In this document: piece after piece, positions 34,929 through 40,620 of the stretch
Numbering within the stretch: the first letter of the stretch is position 1
Layout: each line of letters opens with the position of its first letter
Source of the DNA: JBBKWJ01 sp037968895
GTDB lineage: Bacteria > Actinomycetota > Acidimicrobiia > Acidimicrobiales > SZUA-35
Direction: 5' to 3'
DNA length: 40,620 nucleotides
NCBI GenBank assembly: GCA_037968895.1
Contig: JBBKWJ010000110.1
Coordinates: 1-40,620, forward strand
Made by a program: the position numbers and the translations under genes
The notes under the pieces: generated by a model
What the model was told of the DNA's origin: nothing
Databases searched by the model: none
Seen by the model: only the letters and a program-made list of their open reading frames with translations

Positions 34929-36388
34929 GAGCGAGCGGCCTCCTCTAAGACGGCGGCGGTACGGAACATATTGGCCTCACCGAGTAGTGGCGCAAACACC
35001 TGCACGCCAACCGGCATGTTGGCAGCGCCTCGACCAAACGGGACTGACATCGCAGGCTGACCAGAAAGGTTTGACGGGATCGTACAGATGTCGTTGAGGT
35101 ACATCGTCATTGGGTCGTCGATTGAGCCAAGTGGAAAAGCAACACACGGTGACGTTGGTGAGATCAGTACGTCGAAGTCTTGATATGCCTTCTCAAGGTC
35201 GTTGATAAGTAGGGTGCGAACCCGTTGGGCTTTGCCGTAGTAGGCGTCGAAGTAGCCAGCTGACAAGGCATAGGTGCCGAGCATGATTCGGCGCTTCACC
35301 TCGGGGCCGAAGCCAGCGGTGCGAGTGGCGATCATCATGTTGGCGGTGTTTGCTGCGCCCTCGACCCGATTGCCGTAACGCACACCGTCGTATCGTGCGA
35401 GGTTGGACGACGCCTCGGCCGGAGCGATCAGATAGTAGGCAGATAGCGCATAGAGCATCGAGGGAATCGAAACCTCAGCGACAGCGGCGCCAGCGGCGGT
35501 GAGAGCGTCAACCGCGGCCTGGGTTTGGGCCAGAACTTCGGGTTCGAAGTGCTGGGCCAACTCACCATCGGCATTTAGTTCCTTGATCACGCCGACCCTG
35601 AGTCCTTCGACGCCACGACCGAGAGCTTCACTGACCTGAATTGCGGGCTTGGGGATCGAGGTTGAGTCGCGAGGGTCGTGGCCGGCGATCACTTCGTACA
35701 TGAGTGCTGCGTCGGCCACGGTCTTGGCAAATGGCCCGACCTGATCGAGTGAGCTGGCAAACGCGATTACTCCGTAGCGGCTGACTGCGCCGTATGTCGG
35801 CTTCACCCCGACGACTCCACACAAAGCAGCCGGTTGGCGAATCGAGCCGCCTGTGTCTGAGCCAAGCGAGAGTGGTGCGTAATCAGCGGCGACGGCGGCC
35901 GCCGACCCTCCGGATGACCCACCGGGGACCCTGCTGCGATCGAGAGGGTTGCGCGTAGGGCCGAATGCCGAGTTTTCGGTTGATGAGCCCATGGCGAACT
36001 CGTCGCAGTTGGCTTTACCAACCATGACAGCGCCAGCAGCAGCGAGTCGCTCGACGACCGTTGCATCGTAAGGAGGGCGCCAACCGTCGAGGATCTTCGA
36101 TGAGCACGTAGTGGGAATGCCCCTCGTACAGAGGTTGTCTTTCAGGGCAACGGGCACACCGGCAAGGGGACCAACCGGGTCGCCAGCAGCAACCGTGGCG
36201 TCAACCGCTGCGGCCTGAGCCCTGGCCTCATCGGCTGTCACTTCGAGAAGTGCGAACACCTCGTTGTTCGAGGCATCAATCCGTGCCAGGTGTTCTTCGA
36301 CGACTGCGAGTGCACTCAACTGCCCCGAGCAAACCGCACTGGCGATTTCGAGAGCGGTTGTATGGCTGGCGGCGGGTGAGTCGCTCAT
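34925..36388 (-). CDS. gatA: Asp/Glu-tRNA amidotransferase subunit A
   Basis: The glutaminase subunit of GatCAB, 487 residues, an amidase-signature enzyme that releases ammonia from glutamine. The Ser-cisSer-Lys triad is visible: lysine in VPVALKDNLCTRG and the serines in RVPGGSSGGSAAAVAA and LSLGSDTGGSIRQPAALCG. The ending FGRGAANMPVGVQVFAPLLGE is typical. It overlaps gatB and gatC by 4 bp each, giving the order gatC-gatA-gatB in one transcript. Confidence 0.98.
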   Translation of the reverse strand: MSDSPAASHTTALEIASAVCSGQLSALAVVEEHLARIDASNNEVFALLEVTADEARAQAAAVDATVAAGDPVGPLAGVPVALKDNLCTRGIPTTCSSKILDGWRPPYDATVVERLAAAGAVMVGKANCDEFAMGSSTENSAFGPTRNPLDRSRVPGGSSGGSAAAVAADYAPLSLGSDTGGSIRQPAALCGVVGVKPTYGAVSRYGVIAFASSLDQVGPFAKTVADAALMYEVIAGHDPRDSTSIPKPAIQVSEALGRGVEGLRVGVIKELNADGELAQHFEPEVLAQTQAAVDALTAAGAAVAEVSIPSMLYALSAYYLIAPAEASSNLARYDGVRYGNRVEGAANTANMMIATRTAGFGPEVKRRIMLGTYALSAGYFDAYYGKAQRVRTLLINDLEKAYQDFDVLISPTSPCVAFPLGSIDDPMTMYLNDICTIPSNLSGQPAMSVPFGRGAANMPVGVQVFAPLLGEANMFRTAAVLEEAARS

Positions 36389-36690
36389 GGTTCTTCCCCA
36401 AGCGCAGGCGGCACTTTGAATCGGTGGTCTTCGACGTCGGGACCGGCGCTAAGCGCTTCGTCGCGGACATCAACGTTCTGTTCAACCAGGTCAGGGCGGA
36501 ATACGTTGACCAACGGATACGGGTGCGCAGTGGGCGCGACCTCGGCAACATCCAGGGCCTCCATGTCTTTGGCGTGGTCCAAGATGGCAGCGAGCTGTGG
36601 CGTGAACGAAGCAAGTTCATCGTCGGACAGCTCAAGCATCGCTAGTTTCGCGACCTTGGCGACATCGTCTTTGCTCAGGATTTCTGACAC
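36385..36690 (-). CDS. gatC: Asp/Glu-tRNA amidotransferase subunit C
   Basis: The small stabilising subunit of GatCAB, 101 residues from a GTG start. It shows DDVAKVAKLAMLELSDDELASFTPQLAAILDH, AEVAPTAHPYPLVNVFRPDLVEQN and FKVPPALGEE, the standard GatC pattern. GTG 36690 fits the usual N terminus (SEILSKDDV); a longer frame to 36825 would overlap the divergent gene. GGAG lies about 13 nt upstream, rather far. First gene of the gat operon. Confidence 0.94.
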   Translation of the reverse strand: MSEILSKDDVAKVAKLAMLELSDDELASFTPQLAAILDHAKDMEALDVAEVAPTAHPYPLVNVFRPDLVEQNVDVRDEALSAGPDVEDHRFKVPPALGEEP

Positions 36691-36762
36691 TGAATCATGG
36701 TATCTCCGGTTGATGGAGCTCCCCGCTTTCCCGATTCCCGCGGCGCCGACTACGTTCCACGC

Positions 36763-37641
36763 ATGACTAAACCCGCCTCGATCGACACCATTGCTCGCCT
36801 GCACAACGTCACCACCCTGTTCCACGTGTTCGTCTACTTCGCCCCCGAGCTACCGGCTGCATACAACGAAGCCGGCGTCGAACCTCGGAGCCATTACTTC
36901 GGTTCCCGGACTGCTGCCATGGGCCCGCTCCCCCATCAGATGGTGGCGGCGACGTTCTACAACTTCAATCCAAAGTTCATCGAACAGGGCATGGAGGGCC
37001 TGTGGGACTCGATCTCGCCTGCCGATCTTCAGCTCGCTCGATGGCGGGGCGTCAAGGCAGTGCTCGATGCGTATGTGCGCCCCGCGATGTCCGAGGGCGG
37101 CATCGAAGAGGCCATCAAGATCGCCGAGCGTTCTGTCGCTGGCTTGTCATACGAAGCGCGGCCACTCGCCGCGGGCAACGCTGCTGTCTTGCCTGCCCTA
37201 GCCGCCAGCGAGTTCGCCGATGACCGCCTGCTCCTTCTCTGGCAGCTCATCACGATTATTCGAGAATGGCGGGGCGACGTCCACATCAGCTTGCTTGCGG
37301 CCGAGCCTCTCACGGCGGCTGAATGCACCGTCATCTCGTATGCCCAGACCCAGGCGCAGTTCATCAAAACCTCACGGGCTTGGGAGGAAACCGGTTGGAA
37401 CGCTGCCGTCGAGAGTCTCATCGAGCGAGGCTGGATCGCGGCTGACGATGCGCTCACCGACAAGGGTCGTGACCGACGGGCTGCGATCGAGGCGCGCACC
37501 AACGGCCTCTCGGCCCCAATCTGGGCTGGCATCGACGACGAAACGGTTATCCGCCTTGGCGAGCTTCTCAAGCCAGGAAACGATGCCATGCGCGAAGCTG
37601 GCATCTTTAAGGCCATCGGGCTCCGCCCGAAGGGCAACTAA
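36763..37641 (+). CDS. SCO6745-family protein
   Basis: A 292-residue protein of the actinobacterial SCO6745 family, whose function is not established. Recognised features: an N-terminal helix ending FHVFVYFAPELPAAYNEAG, then YFGSRTAAMGPLPHQMVAATFYNFNP, and the central LLLLWQLITIIREWRGDVHISLLAAEPL. The last 100 residues (ECTVISYAQTQ ... WNAAVESLIERGWIAADDALTDKGRD) look like a MarR-type winged helix. ATG 36763 is chosen because an earlier ATG at 36697 gives an unconserved leader. It diverges from gatC and converges on the kinase-like gene. Confidence 0.85.
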   Translation: MTKPASIDTIARLHNVTTLFHVFVYFAPELPAAYNEAGVEPRSHYFGSRTAAMGPLPHQMVAATFYNFNPKFIEQGMEGLWDSISPADLQLARWRGVKAVLDAYVRPAMSEGGIEEAIKIAERSVAGLSYEARPLAAGNAAVLPALAASEFADDRLLLLWQLITIIREWRGDVHISLLAAEPLTAAECTVISYAQTQAQFIKTSRAWEETGWNAAVESLIERGWIAADDALTDKGRDRRAAIEARTNGLSAPIWAGIDDETVIRLGELLKPGNDAMREAGIFKAIGLRPKGN

Positions 37642-37650
37642 CGCGAGGAA

Positions 37651-38571
37651 CTAGCCAAGAAGCAGCTGGCGCAGCCGATTCTGGGGTTCAGGATCAGTCG
37701 GGTTCTTCGCCCATTTATAGAGCCCAACTGCGAGCGCGAGCGCGTGCGACCGTTGCCGCAAGTCCCCGCCTCCCGGATAGTGGGACGCGACAGCCGCTGC
37801 GTTCGATGAGCCGTAATACCAGCCCAGGAGAGCGAAGTCCCAAGCGGTTGATCCGACGAACGCATCGCCAAAGTCGAGAAGGCCACCAAGCCTCCGATCG
37901 ACTGTCAGTAAGAGGTGGAGGCGGTGTAGGTCAGAATGCACTGGCCCAAATGGGGCGCAGGCCGCAGCGAGTATCTCTGCGCCTCGACCTCTCACAGCAT
38001 CAAATAGATCAGCCTCTGCCGTGACCGAGTGGTCCCCGAGGTCCGACCCGTCGAACGGCCATATTTGCGCATGGAACCATCGGTCGACAACGCCTGCTGT
38101 TTGGTCAGGCGAAGCGCCAGTCAATGGCCCGAGACGATTCACGAGCGGACCCCATCCGCTGACCGGGAGAACGTGGAACTGATGCAGTGTCTTCGCCACG
38201 TCGGCTGCGAGTTCGTCGGACCACACGTGCGAATAAGAGATCGGTTCGCCTGACAAGCGGGGCGCAATGGAGCAGAGCATGGCGTCGACTTCGACCACTT
38301 GCCAGCGAGCAACCGGACAGCCAGCCTCAGCGAGTTGCTCCCCAATCTCTTGCTCCGACCAATAGCTCAGCAAACGTCCCGATTCGAGGATCGGGACTCG
38401 AACTACGACCTCGCCTCCATCGGTCTCGGCTAGATACGCATCCGAGGTCCGGCCAGCCGGCAACTCGAGCAAGTCGCCAACGCCTCGATACCCCGCCTCG
38501 GCCATCGCAAACAGCGCCGTTCGTCGGCTGGCCTCAGTAGCGCTCACGGAGGCGACACTACACGATGGCAT
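37651..38571 (-). CDS. aminoglycoside phosphotransferase (APH) family protein
   Basis: A 306-residue kinase-fold protein of the APH/choline kinase type, which would phosphorylate a small hydroxylated molecule. The catalytic loop is VHSDLHRLHLLL with D214, and the metal site is LLDFGDA with D233. The family's conserved Asn five residues after the catalytic Asp is H219 here (codon CAC, one base from AAC), which may weaken metal binding. The N-lobe stretch GEVVVRVPILE carries Arg where many members have Lys. ATG 38571 or GTG 38547 may be the start. It need not confer antibiotic resistance; homoserine- or macrolide-type substrates are equally possible. Confidence 0.8.
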   Translation of the reverse strand: MPSCSVASVSATEASRRTALFAMAEAGYRGVGDLLELPAGRTSDAYLAETDGGEVVVRVPILESGRLLSYWSEQEIGEQLAEAGCPVARWQVVEVDAMLCSIAPRLSGEPISYSHVWSDELAADVAKTLHQFHVLPVSGWGPLVNRLGPLTGASPDQTAGVVDRWFHAQIWPFDGSDLGDHSVTAEADLFDAVRGRGAEILAAACAPFGPVHSDLHRLHLLLTVDRRLGGLLDFGDAFVGSTAWDFALLGWYYGSSNAAAVASHYPGGGDLRQRSHALALAVGLYKWAKNPTDPEPQNRLRQLLLG

Positions 38572-38590
38572 TCGGTCCAGTTAGCGGACG

Positions 38591-38782
38591 CTAGGCCGAG
38601 TGAGGCGAGCAGCAAACCGGGCGGTTCAACTGCTGTTCGAAGGCACGGGCGATGGTTGGGGCTTGGTAGCCGGGTCCCATTGCTTCACGCAGGATGTGAG
38701 CGAGGTTGTCGCCGGGTGTGGTGTGTCGTGTGTTGGTCATGTCCTCAGTATCAGGGCGACCCACCCAGAACACCAGCGACAT
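38591..38782 (-). CDS. small hypothetical protein
   Basis: A possible short gene of 63 residues, or 49 from the second ATG at 38740 (TNTRHTTPGDNLAHILREAM and onwards). The sequence looks like a compact helical peptide ending in CCSPHSA. GAGG lies very close to the second ATG, too close for an ideal site. It ends 19 bp before the kinase-like gene on the same strand and fills the otherwise empty space up to the LysR promoter. No homologue was recognised; it could be a chance frame. Confidence 0.35.
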   Translation of the reverse strand: MSLVFWVGRPDTEDMTNTRHTTPGDNLAHILREAMGPGYQAPTIARAFEQQLNRPVCCSPHSA

Positions 38783-38784
38783 AG

Positions 38785-38811
38785 TGGCACACTTTTAATT
38801 CCAATGTGTCA
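38785..38811. promoter_or_regulatory. imperfect inverted repeat upstream of lysR, candidate operator
   Basis: TGGCACA (38785-38791) and TGTGTCA (38805-38811) form 7-nt arms with one mismatch around an AT-rich centre, about 50 bp before the LysR start codon. LysR proteins commonly bind such dyads to autoregulate and to control a divergent gene, here possibly the small gene and the kinase-like gene. Confidence 0.4.
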
Positions 38812-38863
38812 TGCACGATTGGGCTACGCTCAAACCACCTGAAGCCACTAATGGAGTCCAGAA

Positions 38864-39730
38864 ATGCAGCTCGACACCGAATCGCTCCGTACCTTCGTTG
38901 CTGTCCTCGACCACGGGTCGATGACGAAGGCGGCTGAACGCCTCAACCTCGGACAATCAGCGGTTAGCCGCAAGATCCAACGTCTTGAGCAACGGGTTGG
39001 CAAACCGCTCGTGATCCGTGACGGCCACGCTCTGCGCCCAACCCGAGAAGGACGCGGACTCCTAAACGACGCTCGGGCAATCGTAGACCTGCACGATCGA
39101 GCGGCCGCTCGTTTGACGAGCTCCGACATCACTGGCACGGTCAAGCTCAGCTCCAACGGCGAGGTCAATACGAGTCAGATCGCAGCCCTGCTGGGGACGT
39201 TCAAGTACCGACACCCTGGCACTCAAGTCGAGTTCACTCTTGACCACTCCGAAAGCCTTGGCGACTGGGTCGATACTGGCGCAATCGATCTTGCGATCCT
39301 CCAGACAACCGAGGACACGCTTCGGCCAACCGACATCGTGCTCTGGACCGAAGATTTGCGCTGGGCTACCTCGGCCGTCGATGGTTCAAACGAATCTCCT
39401 GTTCCCCTTATCGACTTCGGCGAGTGCTGCACCTACAACGCCTTCACCCACAAGATTCTCCAAGACGCTGGCGTCGAATTCCGCTCTGTCTTCTCGGCTG
39501 GCTCCTCGCTAGATGTCGGAGCCGCCGTCGAGGCCGGAATCGGCGTTGCCGTCATGAGTACTCGCTACGTCAGAGATGGCATCGCCGAGTGGCAGCCCCC
39601 GACCGAGCTTGGGCCGCTACCCAAGGTGCACCAAGTGATCCGGTCCGTCCCAGGCGAACGCCCAGAAGCCGTCGCCGCCCTCATTGAAACAATCAGAACA
39701 CAACTCGCACCTGCTCACCCGCTGACGTAA
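38864..39730 (+). CDS. LysR-family transcriptional regulator
   Basis: A 288-residue LysR-type regulator. The N-terminal helix-turn-helix is LRTFVAVLDHGSMTKAAERLNLGQSAVSRKIQRLEQRVGKPLV. After the linker helix, the effector-binding domain runs from GTVKLSSNGE to the C terminus, with the usual GAIDLAIL and VEAGIGVAVMSTRYV segments. The ATG follows GGAG at 7 nt. It is 18 bp upstream of the RidA gene on the same strand, so it may control and be cotranscribed with it. Effector unknown. Confidence 0.93.
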   Translation: MQLDTESLRTFVAVLDHGSMTKAAERLNLGQSAVSRKIQRLEQRVGKPLVIRDGHALRPTREGRGLLNDARAIVDLHDRAAARLTSSDITGTVKLSSNGEVNTSQIAALLGTFKYRHPGTQVEFTLDHSESLGDWVDTGAIDLAILQTTEDTLRPTDIVLWTEDLRWATSAVDGSNESPVPLIDFGECCTYNAFTHKILQDAGVEFRSVFSAGSSLDVGAAVEAGIGVAVMSTRYVRDGIAEWQPPTELGPLPKVHQVIRSVPGERPEAVAALIETIRTQLAPAHPLT

Positions 39731-39748
39731 GGCGGCTAGTGTCGCTCC

Positions 39749-40132
39749 ATGGAACGCAGACTCATTAGCCAAGGCAGCACCTTCGAAGAACAGATCGGCT
39801 ACTCGCGAGCCGTCGTCCAGGGCGATTGGATCTTTGTCGCTGGCACCACCGGCTACGACTACAAGGCGATGACGATCTCAGACGACGTTGCTGAGCAAGC
39901 AGCTCAGACGCTCCGCAATATCGACGCCGCCCTGGTCGAGGCCGGTTCGTCAGCAGCCGACGTGGTGCGAGTCCACTATTACCTTCCGGATGCAGCCGAC
40001 TTCGAGGCGTGCTGGCCTGCGCTGCGCGCCTACTTCGGTGACGTGCGACCGGCGGCAACCATGCTCGAGTGTGGACTCGCCTCGGCCGAGATGAAGATCG
40101 AGATCGAAGTCACTGCCGTTCGTCAGTCCTGA
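39749..40132 (+). CDS. RidA family protein, copy 2
   Basis: A 127-residue RidA/YjgF-family protein, divergent from the copy at 15.3 kb. Family stretches are IGYSRAVVQGDWIFVAGTTGYD, QAAQTLRNIDAALVEAGSSAADVVRVHYYLPDAADFEACWPALRAYFGD and EMKIEIEVTAVRQS. In place of the FPART motif of active deaminases it has VRPAATMLECGLA, so the substrate-binding arginine is absent and classical enamine deaminase activity is doubtful. It follows lysR closely. The last 19 bases of the gene are part of a 68-bp repeat. Confidence 0.9.
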   Translation: MERRLISQGSTFEEQIGYSRAVVQGDWIFVAGTTGYDYKAMTISDDVAEQAAQTLRNIDAALVEAGSSAADVVRVHYYLPDAADFEACWPALRAYFGDVRPAATMLECGLASAEMKIEIEVTAVRQS

Positions 40133-40181
40133 CGGACTTCCTCACTACGCACCTTTTTCGCTGACGCGAAAAACGTGGCCG
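40114..40181. repeat. 68-bp direct repeat, copy 1 (spans the ridA stop)
   Basis: It begins inside the last codons of the RidA gene and includes the palindrome CGTCAG-TC-CTGACG around the stop and the hairpin TTTTTCGC-TGAC-GCGAAAAA (8-bp stem) downstream, which could terminate transcription. It is repeated exactly at 40210-40277. Confidence 0.9.
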
Positions 40182-40209
40182 GCTATTCAGGCGTAGGTGG
40201 AGCCCCTCA

Positions 40210-40277
40210 TGCCGTTCGTCAGTCCTGACGGACTTCCTCACTACGCACCTTTTTCGCTGACGCGAAAAACGTGGCCG
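40210..40277. repeat. 68-bp direct repeat, copy 2
   Basis: An exact copy of 40114-40181, including the ridA-derived codons and stop, after a 28-bp spacer. Unit spacing is 96 bp. It contains the same two hairpins. Most simply a local duplication of the gene's 3' end, or a repeat element that supplies the gene's end. Confidence 0.9.
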
Positions 40278-40411
40278 CTGGTTTCGTTATCCCAGATAGG
40301 GGCGGCCCACACGGTCTTGTTCAGATTCAAGTCCCGCTTCAATCAGTATATACGGAGCGCGGTGAAGCGGCCGTCAAGCGGCCGATCCAACCATTGATTG
40401 GCAGCCACGGT

Positions 40412-40463
40412 CGAGTTCGGGCGCCCCAGCGCACGAACTCGGTTAGTGAACGAAGTGAACGGC
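40412..40463. repeat. hairpin-plus-motif unit 1
   Basis: A long hairpin with arms CGAGTTCG (40412-40419) and CGAACTCG (40434-40441) and inner GCGC/GCGC pairs is followed directly by TTAGTGAACGAAGTGAAC (from 40443), which is itself a direct repeat of GTGAAC around GAA. The same layout recurs at 40566-40612. Confidence 0.6.
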
Positions 40464-40565
40464 GCCGTCCTTGTTTCTTGTCACAAAGAACCGGCCCCTC
40501 GATTTCAAGCGGTGATGATGACGACACAACATGTGCCCATCGGCGCCGATGAAAGAATCGAAGCG

Positions 40566-40612
40566 TTTCGGCGCTCAGCGCCGAAAGGCGGTTAGCGAGC
40601 GAAGCGAGCGGC
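40566..40612. repeat. hairpin-plus-motif unit 2
   Basis: A perfect hairpin with arms TTTCGGCGCT and AGCGCCGAAA around one base is followed by TTAGCGAGCGAAGCGAGC (from 40592). Compared with unit 1 the tail differs by matching T-to-C and A-to-G changes in both halves of its internal repeat, while the hairpin sequence is different. Confidence 0.6.
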
Positions 40613-40620
40613 ATGGTCCG

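Larger units (their letters stand above)
40133..40620. other. gene-free region rich in repeats and hairpins
   Basis: No convincing gene, tRNA or mobile-element gene is seen in these 488 bases. Apart from the 68-bp repeat and the two hairpin-plus-motif units, AAGCGGCCG occurs twice in quick succession near 40364-40384. The rest (about 40278-40360 and 40464-40560) shows no recognisable signal. Confidence 0.6.

Noticed and set aside
40315..40360. tRNA-like T-arm (TTCAAGTCC) in the gene-free right end
   Set aside because: No matching stem, anticodon arm or acceptor stem can be formed around it.
40441..40620. Integron attC-like GTTAG cores
   Set aside because: The core does not fit GTTRRRY, the complementary left box is missing, and there is no integrase or cassette gene.

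Overview
The window reads as chromosomal DNA of a high-GC Actinomycetota bacterium, most likely an aquatic member of the Acidimicrobiia. This is inferred from an LldD2-type lactate dehydrogenase, an Eis-type acetyltransferase, an SCO6745-family protein, a GatCAB amidotransferase, GTG/TTG starts and dense, often 4-bp-overlapping genes. No rRNA, tRNA, transposase, integrase, CRISPR array or phage gene was recognised. The left edge cuts through an acyl-CoA synthetase and the right edge lies in non-coding DNA.

Left part (1-9.7 kb), catabolism. A minus-strand operon runs from an MttB-family methyltransferase (no in-frame amber codon) to a DgcA/StcD-like flavoprotein demethylase and an acyl-CoA synthetase. 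A HyuA-like ATPase gene diverges from it across a promoter with a nested palindrome. Together these suggest stepwise removal of N-methyl groups from a betaine-like compound; the substrate is unknown and no corrinoid protein is visible. Next come an acetoacetate-decarboxylase-family gene with a MarR regulator, divergent from a fumarylacetoacetate-hydrolase-family gene. Two palindromes lie in their shared promoter.

Middle part (9.7-21.2 kb). A two-component system follows lldD, a GNAT gene and a BrkB-type membrane protein. Then come a dienelactone-hydrolase-like protein lacking its usual histidine, a RidA protein and an M3 oligopeptidase. A Tat lipoprotein of the metallo-beta-lactamase fold and a haloalkane dehalogenase lie between two identical 33-bp palindromes, followed by an orphan SF2 helicase.

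Right-middle part (21.3-28 kb). Two ABC ATPase/permease pairs are coupled by 4-bp overlaps and followed by a MATE exporter. A CoA-disulfide-reductase/rhodanese fusion is preceded by a CsoR/CstR-like operator, which points to reactive-sulfur sensing.

Right part (28-40.6 kb). One long minus-strand run holds gatC-gatA-gatB, an MFS transporter, an Eis-type acetyltransferase, an ECF sigma factor, its overlapping membrane partner (Gmad2-like and SH3b-like domains) and a small lipoprotein whose start codon lies in a triplicated 15-bp unit. Then follow an SCO6745-family protein, an aminoglycoside-phosphotransferase-like kinase, a LysR regulator and a second RidA protein. The last ~490 bp hold no gene but contain a 68-bp direct repeat and two hairpin-plus-motif units.
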